DNA of 64,000 nucleotides, from contig NZ_JAUSQM010000001.1 in NCBI RefSeq assembly GCF_030811215.1, forward strand, positions 1,054,001 through 1,118,000, given 5' to 3'. The DNA comes from Nocardioides massiliensis (GTDB taxonomy: Bacteria > Actinomycetota > Actinomycetes > Propionibacteriales > Nocardioidaceae). Shown here in pieces: positions 50,033 through 58,462 of this stretch; within the stretch, counting starts at the first letter, position 1; every line of letters begins with the position of its first letter. Both the position numbers and the translations under genes were made by a program. The notes under the pieces are model-generated. The model was given only the letters and a program-made list of their open reading frames with translations, did not search any database and was not told the origin of the DNA.

Positions 50033-52356
50033 GCGGACGGCTCCGGATCCGGCTCGGCCTCGCGCCGACGGCGCACGACCCGGACCACGAGGGCGACGAC
50101 GAGCACAGCGGCACCGAGACCCATCACGACCCAGATCACGACTCCGACCTGGCTGCGACGGACGTTGATCGTGGTGGTGTTGGGCAGCAGGGAACCGTCG
50201 GCGGTCGCCGGCGTCAGGCGCACCTCGCTGACGCCGAAGCCCGATGACCGCGCCCCCAGGCGCAGCGAGACCCGCGCGCCCCCGGTGAGCTCGAGCGGGG
50301 CGGGTGCGCTGATCGTGAGCTCGTCGTCGTCGGTCGTCGAGAGCACGGCCACACGGACCGGCTCGTCGAGGTCGTTGACGACGGTCACGGCGAAGTGGCC
50401 TTCGCCGCTGGACATCGTGACGAACTCCGGGCCCTCGACCCGGATGCTGTCGAGCAGCTCGCCGACCGTCGCGGCGGTGGCCCGCGCCAGGCTGACCGGG
50501 GTGGTGGGCAGCTCGCGCGCCTGCGCCGAGGCCGCGCTGAGCGCGGCGCGGTCGATCTCGGTGTCGACCGTGTCGTTGAGCATGAGCAGTGATGCCAGGG
50601 TGCGCCCGGCCTCGCGCAGGTCGGCGGCGGTCTCCAGGTTGCGCGCCGGCAGCTCGGCGCGCCGCGCGGAGCGGGGGTAGGCCAGGTCGGTCGGGTAGTC
50701 CTCGTCGCGTCCCCGGTCAGTGACCGCGGTGCGCAATGCCGAGAGGTCGAGCCAGTCGACGTCGAGCCCGCCCAGGAAGTCGCCCGCGTCGCCCGTGCCG
50801 GGGTCCCAGTCGTCGGGCAGCTGCACGACGAGCGGTCGGCCGGTGCCGCCGACGGCCGCGGCCTCCTCCGGCGTCGCGTCGCTCGGCGGCTGGTCGGTGC
50901 CGACGCCCTCGACCCGCAGCGCGGCCTCGGCGAGGACCCGTTGCCGGATCGCGAGGGAGTCGTGGGGGTCGCCCGGTGCCGGACCGCCGCTGCCGGCAGC
51001 GGCGTCGCTGAGGACGACGCGGTGGTCGGCGGCGCGGATGGTGCTCGAGGTCGCCTCGGGTGCAGCGGCGTCGGAGAGCAGGACCGTCGCGTCCTCGGCG
51101 GTCTCCGCGAGCAGGTCGCCGAGCGGTCCGAGCGCCTGGCCGGGCAGGAGACCGTCGAGCGGGGCGACGGTCACCGGGGCCGCACGGAAGCCGAGGTCGG
51201 CCAGCGCGATGCCGCTCTGGGCGACCGCGTCGGCGACGAGGTCGAGGCGTCCGTGGCGCCATGCGGCCGCGACGTCGGGGTCGGCGTACGGCAGGGTCAG
51301 GAGAGGTACGTCGGCGACGGCCTCGCGGAAGCGCTCGAGCCAGGTCCCGGCGAGCTCGGCGCGCCTGACCGTCTCGGGGTCGGGGGTCCGGGGCGCGGTG
51401 CCGTCGGCGCCAGCCTCGCCGCCGTTGCCGCTGCCGGTCTCGTCGGTCGGCGTGCTCGGGCTGGGGTCGGGACCGCCGGTGCCGCCCGACGGCGTCTCCT
51501 CGCTCGGGCCGGTGTCGAAGCCGGGGTTGTTCGCCGCCAGCCGGGCCACCGCGTCGAGGACCGCGGGGTCGACGAGCCAGGTGAGCGGTGCGGGAGCGGT
51601 CGCCTCGGCGAACTCGAGCAGGCGGGCCAGCCGTCCGTCGTCGTCGAGCAGCTCGTCCCAGGAGGCGGTCTCGGCGATGGTGCCGCCGGCGCGTCGCAGC
51701 ACCTGCTCGCGCAACGGCACCACGAGGGAGGTCGTGACGGGGGTCCGTTCGGTCCGCGGGGCCGCCGGGACCAGGGGCAGGAAGGTCCGGGCCCGGCCGT
51801 CGGCGATGTCGTCACGGTTGCCGTCGGTGTCGGTGCCGAGCACGTGGACCGAGAGCCAGTAGACGCCCGGTGCGCCACTGATCGGCAGCTCGCGGCGCGG
51901 GATGCTCAGGCGGAAGGGGGCCGTGGCGCCGGCGGCCAGGGTGCCGACGTTGACGAACTGTCCGTCGTCGAGCAGGCGTCGGCCGATGACGAGGTCGGGG
52001 TCGCTGGCGGCCGCCTCGGCGAGCGCGGCGCGGGTGCGCAGCGGCTCGGGGGAGACCACGAGCGACGCCTGGAGGTTCTGCCAGAGCTCCTCGGAGGTGT
52101 TGGTCACCGTGCCGGTGACCGTCACCCGTCCGCGGCGGGGCACGGCGCTGGGAGTGAGGGAGTCGATCCGGACCGTCAGCGCATCGGCTTCGGGTTCGGG
52201 GTCGGGGGTCTCGTCGGACTCCTGGGCGACCCGGACCGCATCCGACTGGGCGCTGCCCGGCGCGGGGTGCGCGGCGGGGGCGGTGAGCAGCGTCGTACCC
52301 CCGAGCACGGCACCGAGCGCGAGCGCGAGCAAGCGGTGCGCGGCACGGAAGGTCAC
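50029..52356 (-). CDS. DUF6049 secreted/membrane protein (Rv3909-like)
   Basis: 775 residues: signal peptide (about 1-30, RLLALALGAVLGGTTLLTAPAA), long extracellular region with beta sandwich modules (SLTPSAVPRRGRVTVTGTVTN near the front), Thr/Pro-rich insert (about 295-345), and a single C-terminal membrane helix (about 737-758, VGVVIWVVMGLGAAVLVVALVV) with a basic end. It always precedes murJ in actinobacteria, which implies a role in envelope assembly; the mycobacterial homologue is essential but unexplained. GTG at 52356 with TACCCT (52369 to 52364) 7 nt upstream: leaderless. Confidence 0.87.
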   Translation of the reverse strand: MTFRAAHRLLALALGAVLGGTTLLTAPAAHPAPGSAQSDAVRVAQESDETPDPEPEADALTVRIDSLTPSAVPRRGRVTVTGTVTNTSEELWQNLQASLVVSPEPLRTRAALAEAAASDPDLVIGRRLLDDGQFVNVGTLAAGATAPFRLSIPRRELPISGAPGVYWLSVHVLGTDTDGNRDDIADGRARTFLPLVPAAPRTERTPVTTSLVVPLREQVLRRAGGTIAETASWDELLDDDGRLARLLEFAEATAPAPLTWLVDPAVLDAVARLAANNPGFDTGPSEETPSGGTGGPDPSPSTPTDETGSGNGGEAGADGTAPRTPDPETVRRAELAGTWLERFREAVADVPLLTLPYADPDVAAAWRHGRLDLVADAVAQSGIALADLGFRAAPVTVAPLDGLLPGQALGPLGDLLAETAEDATVLLSDAAAPEATSSTIRAADHRVVLSDAAAGSGGPAPGDPHDSLAIRQRVLAEAALRVEGVGTDQPPSDATPEEAAAVGGTGRPLVVQLPDDWDPGTGDAGDFLGGLDVDWLDLSALRTAVTDRGRDEDYPTDLAYPRSARRAELPARNLETAADLREAGRTLASLLMLNDTVDTEIDRAALSAASAQARELPTTPVSLARATAATVGELLDSIRVEGPEFVTMSSGEGHFAVTVVNDLDEPVRVAVLSTTDDDELTISAPAPLELTGGARVSLRLGARSSGFGVSEVRLTPATADGSLLPNTTTINVRRSQVGVVIWVVMGLGAAVLVVALVVRVVRRRREAEPDPEPSA

Positions 52357-52423
52357 GGCGCCCAGGGTAGAGGTCCGCCTCGGCCGTCGGGCACGCCCCG
52401 GGGCGCGTCTAGACTCGTCGGCC
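52357..52423. promoter_or_regulatory. Divergent leaderless promoters of DUF6049 gene and pcnA
   Basis: Minus-strand TACCCT (52369 to 52364) lies 7 nt before the DUF6049 GTG, and plus-strand TAGACT (52410-52415) lies 8 nt before the pcnA GTG. The mycobacterial mutT4 gene that sits near here is absent. Confidence 0.55.
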
Positions 52424-53902
52424 GTGCCGACCCCCAGCCCTGCCCCCGGGCCGACCCCCAGCCCGGCCGTCGTCCGCGTCGCCGACGTGCCTGGTCGCGT
52501 CGCCGCGACGCTCGACGCGATGGGTGACGTGCTCGACGAGCTGGGTGGGCTCTTCGCCGAGGCCGGGGAGGAGCTCGCCCTGGTCGGCGGACCCGTGCGC
52601 GACGCGATGCTCGGTCGGTCCCACCACGACCTCGACTTCACGACCTCCGCCCGTCCCGACGTCACCGAGCGGTTGCTGAAGAAGTTCGCCGGCGGTGCGA
52701 CCTGGGACATGGGGCGGGCGTTCGGCACGATCGGTGCGCGCCGCGGTGACTGGGTGGTCGAGGTGACGACCTACCGCTCGGAGTCCTACGACCCGTCCTC
52801 GCGCAAGCCCGAGGTCGACTTCGGCGACAGCCTCGAGGGCGACCTCGGCCGGCGCGACTTCACCGTGAACGCGATGGCGGTCCGGCTGCCCGGGCGGGAG
52901 GTGGAGGATCCGTTCGGCGGAGTCGTCGACCTCGTGCAGCAGGTGCTGCGCACCCCCGGCACGCCCGAGGACTCCTTCACCGACGACCCGCTGCGGATGA
53001 TGCGCGCGGCGCGCTTCGCCGCGCAGCTCGGCTTCGACGTTGCCCCCGAGGTCGTCACCGCGATGACCGCGATGGCCGAGCGGATCTCGATCGTCTCGGC
53101 CGAGCGCGTGCGCGACGAGCTGGTGAAGCTCGTGTGTGCGCCGTACCCCCGTCGGGGGCTGGCGCTGCTCGTCGACACCGGCCTGGCCGACCACGTCCTG
53201 CCCGAGCTGCCCGCGCTGGCACTGGAGCGCGACGAGCACCACCGGCACAAGGACGTCTACGAGCACACCCTGACGGTGCTCGAGCAGGCCATCGACCTCG
53301 AGCACCGCCTCGGCGACGGCCCCGACTTCGTCGCCCGCTTCGCCGCGCTCATGCACGACGTCGGCAAGCCCCGCACCCGCCGCTTCCTCGACGACGGCAC
53401 GGTGACGTTCCACCACCACGACGTGGTCGGCGCGAAGATCACCCGCAAGCGGATGAAGGCACTGCGGTTCTCCGGCGACGAGATCGACGCGGTCGCCAAG
53501 CTCGTCGAGCTGCACCTGCGCTTCCACGGCTACGGCACCGGCGAGTGGACCGACTCCGCCGTGCGCCGCTACGTCCGCGACGCCGGCGACCAGCTCGAGC
53601 GCCTCCACGTCCTCACCCGCGCCGACTGCACCACCCGCAACCGGCGCAAGGCCGAGCGCCTGCGGCGTACCTATGACGACCTCGAGGCCCGCATCGAGCG
53701 GCTCTCGGAGGCCGAGGAGCTCGCCTCCCTGCGCCCCGACCTCGACGGCAACCAGATCATGGAGATCCTCGGCATCGGCCCCGGCCGCGAGGTCGGCCAG
53801 GCCTACCAGTTCCTCCTCGACCTGCGCATCGAGGAGGGCCCGAAGTCCGCCGACGAGGCCCGCGCCGCCCTCCTCGCGTGGTGGGAGCAGCGGGCAGTGT
53901 GA
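52424..53902 (+). CDS. pcnA: CCA tRNA nucleotidyltransferase / poly(A) polymerase family
   Basis: Adds or repairs the 3' CCA of tRNA; several tRNA genes here lack an encoded CCA, so this activity is needed. 492 residues. Class II nucleotidyltransferase head with GGPVRDAMLGRSHHDLDFTTSARP (GG and DxD motifs), RRDFTVNAMAVRL, and an HD domain (about 260-345) with HHRHKDVYEHTLTVL and LMHDVGKPRTR. GTG start at 52424 with TAGACT 8 nt before it. Named by homology with Rv3907c; CCA activity is more likely than polyadenylation. Confidence 0.94.
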   Translation: MPTPSPAPGPTPSPAVVRVADVPGRVAATLDAMGDVLDELGGLFAEAGEELALVGGPVRDAMLGRSHHDLDFTTSARPDVTERLLKKFAGGATWDMGRAFGTIGARRGDWVVEVTTYRSESYDPSSRKPEVDFGDSLEGDLGRRDFTVNAMAVRLPGREVEDPFGGVVDLVQQVLRTPGTPEDSFTDDPLRMMRAARFAAQLGFDVAPEVVTAMTAMAERISIVSAERVRDELVKLVCAPYPRRGLALLVDTGLADHVLPELPALALERDEHHRHKDVYEHTLTVLEQAIDLEHRLGDGPDFVARFAALMHDVGKPRTRRFLDDGTVTFHHHDVVGAKITRKRMKALRFSGDEIDAVAKLVELHLRFHGYGTGEWTDSAVRRYVRDAGDQLERLHVLTRADCTTRNRRKAERLRRTYDDLEARIERLSEAEELASLRPDLDGNQIMEILGIGPGREVGQAYQFLLDLRIEEGPKSADEARAALLAWWEQRAV

Positions 53903-54017
53903 CGCGCGTGACGTCCCGCCTGACGCCGACCTCTCGACACGGTCGCGCGGGGATGGGAGCGTACGCACGTTCCTACCCGCCAGTACGCCGTACGCCGCCC
54001 GCACGCAGGAGCCCTCC

Positions 54018-54482
54018 ATGACGCAGACCGCCACCCCCGAGCTCGAGGCCACCATCGAGGTCGCGGCGCCGCCGAGCACGGTCTGGCAGCTGCTCGCCGA
54101 CCCGCGCCACATGACCCGCTGGAGCCCGCAGGTCGTGAAGACGTTCCTGCGCGGCGGTGTGCCGAAGCAGGGTGCGACCTTCGTCAACATCAACCGGCGC
54201 GGGCCGCTGTTCTGGCCGACGCAGGCGAAGATCGTCCGGTTCGTCGAGGACCGCGAGTTCGCCTTCCGGGTGAAGGAGAACTACACCGTCTGGAGCTTCG
54301 AGCTCGAGCCGACCGCGACCGGCACGCGCATCACCCAACGGCGTGAGGCGCCCCAGGGCATCTCGAAGCTCTCCACGACGCTCACGAAGCGGGTTCTCGG
54401 CGGCACCGAGACCTTCACCGCCGAGCTGCAGGCGGGCATGGCGCAGACCCTCGCGGCGATCAAGGCCGACGCGGAGCGCTGA
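54018..54482 (+). CDS. SRPBCC (START-like) family protein
   Basis: Small ligand-binding helix-grip protein, 154 residues: ATIEVAAPPSTVWQLLADPRHMTRWSPQV at the front is the classic polyketide-cyclase/SRPBCC opening, with TRITQRREAPQGISKL in the latter half and an amphipathic C-terminal helix (TAELQAGMAQTLAAIKADAE). The ligand is unknown. GCAGGAG stands before the ATG at 54018. The 3' end overlaps the convergent MFS gene by 23 bp. Confidence 0.88.
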   Translation: MTQTATPELEATIEVAAPPSTVWQLLADPRHMTRWSPQVVKTFLRGGVPKQGATFVNINRRGPLFWPTQAKIVRFVEDREFAFRVKENYTVWSFELEPTATGTRITQRREAPQGISKLSTTLTKRVLGGTETFTAELQAGMAQTLAAIKADAER

Positions 54483-55824
54483 GCGCCACGTCCGCGGGGG
54501 TACGCCGTGTGAGCCGGGCGAACGCCACCGCCGTCACGAGGTAGCCCAGCGCGCACGCCACCAGCACCGGCACCGACCGCCCGTCGGCGGGCAGGACCAG
54601 CGCGGCGGCGGCAGCCGCGGCCACGAAGGCGGCGTTGAAGATGACGTCGTACAACGCGAACACCCGCCCGCGGAAGGCGTCGTCGACGCCCGACTGGACG
54701 AGGGTGTCGACGCAGATCTTCACGCCCTGGCTGACGACCCCGAGCAGGTACGCCGCCACGAGGACCGCCGGCTGGGTGTAGAGCGCGCTCGGGAAGAGCT
54801 GGACGACCGCGGCGAGCACGAGGAGCAGCAGGACCCACCGGTGCCGGCCGAGCCGCGGCGTCACCATCGGCGTGATCACCGCGGCGGTCACGAAGCCCGC
54901 TCCCGCGACCACGACGGTCGTCGCCAACCCTGCGAGGGCGGCGTCGGTGTCGCCGGGGTGGAAGTGCTCGCGGTAGAGCAGGATCAGGCCGACGGTGGTG
55001 AGGCCGTAGCAGAACCGGTGCGCGCCGATCGTGGCCAGGGCGTACGCCGCGTCCCGGCGTGCGCCGAGGTGGCGCAACCCCGCCACGAGCCCGTCGACGA
55101 CGTTGCGCACCGCGGCGCGCACGGCCGGACGGGCGGGGTCGAAGTCCGGGCCCAACGCGGATCGGGCGAACCCGGCCGCGACGAGGGCCGCGGCGACGTA
55201 CCCGAGCGTCGCGACCAGCACCGCCACGACGTCGCCGGCGTCGCCGACGCCCGGCAGCACCACCTCCCCGACCGGGCGTACGGCGGCCCCTGCCGCAGCA
55301 CCGAGCACGAAGGCGCCTGTCCCGGAGGTGGGGGTGACGGCGTTGGCCCACACCAGCTCGTCGGCATCGACGACGTGGGGGAGCGCTGCGGAGAGCCCCG
55401 CGAGCAGGAACCGGTTGACCGACAGGCAGGCGAGGATCAGGACGAACAGGCCCGGACCGTCGACGCCCGCCACGAAGCAGGCGGCGAGCGCGAGCAGCAT
55501 CGGGACGCGCACGAGGTTGGCCCACACGAGCACCTGGCGGCGCGACCACCGGTCGAGCAGCACGCCCACGAACGGACCGAGCACGCTGAACGGCAGCAGC
55601 ACGACGGCCAGGGCAGCGGCGATCCCCCAGGCCGAGGGCGCGCGCTCGGGGGCGAAGACGACATAAGAAGCCAGCGCGACCTGGAAGACGCCGTCGGAGA
55701 ACTGGCTGGTGACGCGGACGGCGAAGAGCCGCCGGAAGCCGCTCCCGCCGAGCAGGTGCAGCAGCTGACCGAGGCCGGTGCGAGGAGCGCGGACGGGCGG
55801 GCGGACGGGGAGTGCGGGGCTCAC
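54460..55824 (-). CDS. MFS transporter
   Basis: 454 residues with about 12 membrane segments, major facilitator type. RRLFAVRVTSQFSDGVFQVAL at the N-terminus, the loop 2-3 motif in GPFVGVLLDRWSRRQVLVWANLVR and an internal repeat after about residue 240. The closest-looking group is the macrolide-efflux-like or enterobactin-exporter-like MFS set common in actinobacteria; the substrate is unknown. GTG at 55824 overlaps the stop of the DUF2510 gene (GTGA). Convergent and overlapping with the SRPBCC gene. Confidence 0.9.
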   Translation of the reverse strand: MSPALPVRPPVRAPRTGLGQLLHLLGGSGFRRLFAVRVTSQFSDGVFQVALASYVVFAPERAPSAWGIAAALAVVLLPFSVLGPFVGVLLDRWSRRQVLVWANLVRVPMLLALAACFVAGVDGPGLFVLILACLSVNRFLLAGLSAALPHVVDADELVWANAVTPTSGTGAFVLGAAAGAAVRPVGEVVLPGVGDAGDVVAVLVATLGYVAAALVAAGFARSALGPDFDPARPAVRAAVRNVVDGLVAGLRHLGARRDAAYALATIGAHRFCYGLTTVGLILLYREHFHPGDTDAALAGLATTVVVAGAGFVTAAVITPMVTPRLGRHRWVLLLLVLAAVVQLFPSALYTQPAVLVAAYLLGVVSQGVKICVDTLVQSGVDDAFRGRVFALYDVIFNAAFVAAAAAAALVLPADGRSVPVLVACALGYLVTAVAFARLTRRTPADVALSAPRRP

Positions 55825-56348
55825 CGCTGGTGCCGGCGGGCCCACATGCGGGCGACCGCCGCGACCCGCGCGCCGTCGGGGAGCGCGGGGATCCAGACCT
55901 GGTCGGGCAGTCCGGCCTGGTCGAGCTGCAGGCCGACGTGCACGAGCGGTCCCGCAGGACTCGGGGTCGGGCTCGTGGTGTGGGCGGTCGGCTGCCACCA
56001 CGCGGCGCGGACCGCGCGCCACGGCACGACCAGCTCCTGCCAGCCGTCGGGTCCCGGGTGGAGCAGGTAGGCGCGCTCGGTGGTGAACCGGATCCGCGGC
56101 TCGGGGCCCCACCAGACGGTCGTCTCCTCGGCGGGCACGGGGTCGAGGACCAGCGGGGAGAGGCCGGTGTAGCCCTGGGTCGAGACGTGGTCGGTCCACA
56201 CCGACCCGCTCCACCAGCGGACCTCGAAGTCGTCGCTGGGGTCGGCGTACCAGCCCGGCGGGGGGAGCGGCGGGACCGGCGTCCGCTCCGCCTCGGCGGT
56301 CACCGCACCGCCCCAGGGAGCCGGGGCGTCGGGCGCGGGGTCGGACAT
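55821..56348 (-). CDS. DUF2510 domain protein
   Basis: 175 residues. The N-terminal DUF2510 motif, PPGWYADPSDDFEVRWWSGSVWTDHV (about 29-55), is a short Trp-rich module found in many actinobacterial membrane and secreted proteins. The rest is a beta-rich domain (WGPEPRIRFTTERAYLLHPG, VVPWRAVRAAWW) with no membrane segment seen. Unknown function. Upstream partner of the MFS transporter in a two-gene unit. ATG at 56348. Confidence 0.82.
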   Translation of the reverse strand: MSDPAPDAPAPWGGAVTAEAERTPVPPLPPPGWYADPSDDFEVRWWSGSVWTDHVSTQGYTGLSPLVLDPVPAEETTVWWGPEPRIRFTTERAYLLHPGPDGWQELVVPWRAVRAAWWQPTAHTTSPTPSPAGPLVHVGLQLDQAGLPDQVWIPALPDGARVAAVARMWARRHQR

Positions 56349-56386
56349 GCGCTCACTGTATCCGGCCCCGGGGGGCGCGAAGAGCG

Positions 56387-56423
56387 CCGAGCGCCCGCCC
56401 CCACAGAGGGGACGGGCGCTCGG
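56387..56423 (-). terminator. Terminator hairpin in the ino1-DUF2510 gap
   Basis: A long stem, CCGAGCGCCCGCCCC against GGGGACGGGCGCTCGG with one bulged A, in the 205-bp gap after ino1. It ends the padR-ino1 unit before the DUF2510 gene on the same strand. Confidence 0.7.
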
Positions 56424-56553
56424 CAGTGCGCATGAAGCGGCGTACGGCGGGCTCAGGCTGCGCCTGGTTTCGGTGCGCCCGTCGCGGCTTCGTTCCTCAG
56501 CCGCGGGGCTTACTCAACCTTCGGGCCAGAGGGTGTGCGCTCGTGCCTCGCGC

Positions 56554-57642
56554 TCACACCTCGCCCTTAATGAACTTCTCCAACTCGGCGCGACCGAGGT
56601 CGTCCTGCATCTGGACCGGCGGCGACTTCATGAGGTAGGCCGAGGCGGACAGGATCGGACCGCCGATGCCGCGGTCCTTGGCGATCTTCGCCGCGCGGAC
56701 GGCGTCGATGATGATGCCGGCGGAGTTCGGGGAGTCCCAGACCTCGAGCTTGTACTCCAGGTTCAGCGGGACGTCACCGAACGCGCGACCCTCGAGGCGC
56801 ACGTAGGCCCACTTGCGGTCGTCGAGCCAGGCGACGTAGTCCGACGGGCCGATGTGCACGTTGCGGTCGTCGGCGGTCTTGCCGCCGAGCGAGCCGGTGA
56901 GGTTCGACGTCACGGCCTGGGTCTTCGAGACCTTCTTGGACTCCAGGCGGTCGCGCTCGAGCATGTTCTTGAAGTCCATGTTGCCGCCGACGTTGAGCTG
57001 GTAGGTGCGGTCCAGCGCGACGCCGCGGTCCTCGAACAGCTTCGCCATCACGCGGTGGGTGATGGTGGCACCGACCTGCGACTTGATGTCGTCACCGACG
57101 ATCGGGACGCCGGCGTCCTCGAACTTCTTCGCCCACTCCGGGTCGGAGGCGATGAAGACGGGCAGGGCGTTGACGAACGCGACACCCGCGTCGATCGCGC
57201 ACTGCGCGTAGAACTTGTCGGCCTCCTCCGAACCCACCGGGAGGTAGGACACCAGCACGTCGACCTGCGCGTCCTTGAGCGCCTGGACCACGTCCACGGC
57301 CGGCGCGTCGGCCTCCTCGATGGTCTCGAGGTAGTACTTGCCCAGACCGTCGAGGGTGGGCCCGCGCTGCACGGTCACGCCGGTCGGCGGGACGTCGCAG
57401 ATGCGGATGGTGTTGTTCTCGGAGTTGTTGATCGCATCCGAGAGGTCGAAGCCGACCTTCTTGGCGTCGACGTCGAACGCGGCGACGAACTCGACGTCAC
57501 GCACGTGGTAGTCACCGAACACGACGTGCATGAGCCCGGGGACCGTGCCGTCGGGGTCGGCGTCCTTGTAGTACTCGACACCCTGGACCAAGGAGGTGGC
57601 GCAGTTGCCGACTCCGACGATCCCTACTCGTACCGAACCCAT
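56554..57642 (-). CDS. ino1: Inositol-3-phosphate synthase
   Basis: Converts glucose 6-phosphate to L-myo-inositol 1-phosphate with NAD, supplying mycothiol and phosphatidylinositol. 362 residues, the short actinobacterial/archaeal class. [21 protein letters not shown] is the NAD fold start; [28 protein letters not shown] and [11 protein letters not shown] form the active site with the conserved lysines. Its presence agrees with an actinobacterium. padR lies 11 bp upstream in the same direction, so both are one unit, and PadR probably represses ino1. Confidence 0.97.
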   Translation of the reverse strand: MGSVRVGIVGVGNCATSLVQGVEYYKDADPDGTVPGLMHVVFGDYHVRDVEFVAAFDVDAKKVGFDLSDAINNSENNTIRICDVPPTGVTVQRGPTLDGLGKYYLETIEEADAPAVDVVQALKDAQVDVLVSYLPVGSEEADKFYAQCAIDAGVAFVNALPVFIASDPEWAKKFEDAGVPIVGDDIKSQVGATITHRVMAKLFEDRGVALDRTYQLNVGGNMDFKNMLERDRLESKKVSKTQAVTSNLTGSLGGKTADDRNVHIGPSDYVAWLDDRKWAYVRLEGRAFGDVPLNLEYKLEVWDSPNSAGIIIDAVRAAKIAKDRGIGGPILSASAYLMKSPPVQMQDDLGRAELEKFIKGEV

Positions 57643-57653
57643 AGGGCTCTCCT

Positions 57654-58277
57654 CTACTCCTGTGTTGCGGTGGGCTTGGTGGACTGACTGGTCTGGTCGG
57701 CCTGCTGTTGCGGGCCTTCAGGGGCAAGCTGGCGGGCGTGCTCCGCGGCGATGAGCTCCGAGAGCCAGCTCACCTCCCGCTGCACCGACTCCAACCCGTG
57801 GCGTTGGAGCTCCACGGCGTACCGGTCGACGTCGCGCTGGGTCCGGTCGATCTGGGCCTGCACGCGGTCGAGCCGCTCCTGCAGCCGCGACCGGCGACCC
57901 TCGAGGATCCGCAGCCGGCTGGACAGGTCGGTGCGCGAGAAGAACGCGAAGCGTACGTCGAACGAGCCGTCCTCCCAGGCCGACGGTCCGACCTCGTTGA
58001 CCAGCTCCTTGAAGTGCTGCTCCCCGGCGTCGGTGATCTCGTAGACGATGCGCTGACGCCGGCTCACGACGGCAGCGGCACCACCCGGGACGGGAGTCTC
58101 GGCGATGAGCCCGGCGCGCAGCAGCTTCTTCAGCGCCGGATAGAGCGTGCCGTACGACAGGACCCGGCCCCACCCGAGCATGAGGTTGAGCCGCTTGCGC
58201 AGCTCGTAGCCGTGCATGGGGACCTCGTGCAGCAGTCCGAGGACTGCGAGCTCGAGTGACTCACCACGACGGGCCAC
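57654..58277 (-). CDS. PadR-family transcriptional regulator
   Basis: Winged-helix regulator of 207 residues. [25 protein letters not shown] is the PadR N-terminus; [18 protein letters not shown] is the recognition region, then the wing [15 protein letters not shown]. The C-terminal half is a long coiled coil for dimerisation ([28 protein letters not shown]). GTG at 58277 lies after AGGAG; the GTG four codons upstream would place that site inside the gene. The stable padR-ino1 pair and a perfect palindrome in its own promoter suggest autoregulation and control of inositol synthesis. Confidence 0.92.
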   Translation of the reverse strand: MARRGESLELAVLGLLHEVPMHGYELRKRLNLMLGWGRVLSYGTLYPALKKLLRAGLIAETPVPGGAAAVVSRRQRIVYEITDAGEQHFKELVNEVGPSAWEDGSFDVRFAFFSRTDLSSRLRILEGRRSRLQERLDRVQAQIDRTQRDVDRYAVELQRHGLESVQREVSWLSELIAAEHARQLAPEGPQQQADQTSQSTKPTATQE

Positions 58278-58352
58278 GGGTCTCCTCACGGGTGTGACTT
58301 GGGAGGGCGGGACGGGAGTACGGCGACGGCCTGCGGGACGACCTAGCGGGCG

Positions 58353-58375
58353 AATCTATCGCATCGATATATCGA
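58353..58375 (-). promoter_or_regulatory. padR-ino1 promoter with palindromic operator
   Basis: TCGATATATCGA (58364-58375) is a perfect 12-bp palindrome. On the minus strand it lies directly upstream of TAGATT (58358 to 58353), a good -10 for padR, so it fills the -10/-35 spacer. An A/T-centred palindrome of this kind suits PadR regulators. Confidence 0.55.
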
Positions 58376-58462
58376 ACCGCCACACGAGCGCGTCGGCGGT
58401 GCAGGTGAGTCGCGCCACGGGAGGACCGTCGTCCGCGGTCGGATCCCGTACCCTCGAACCTC

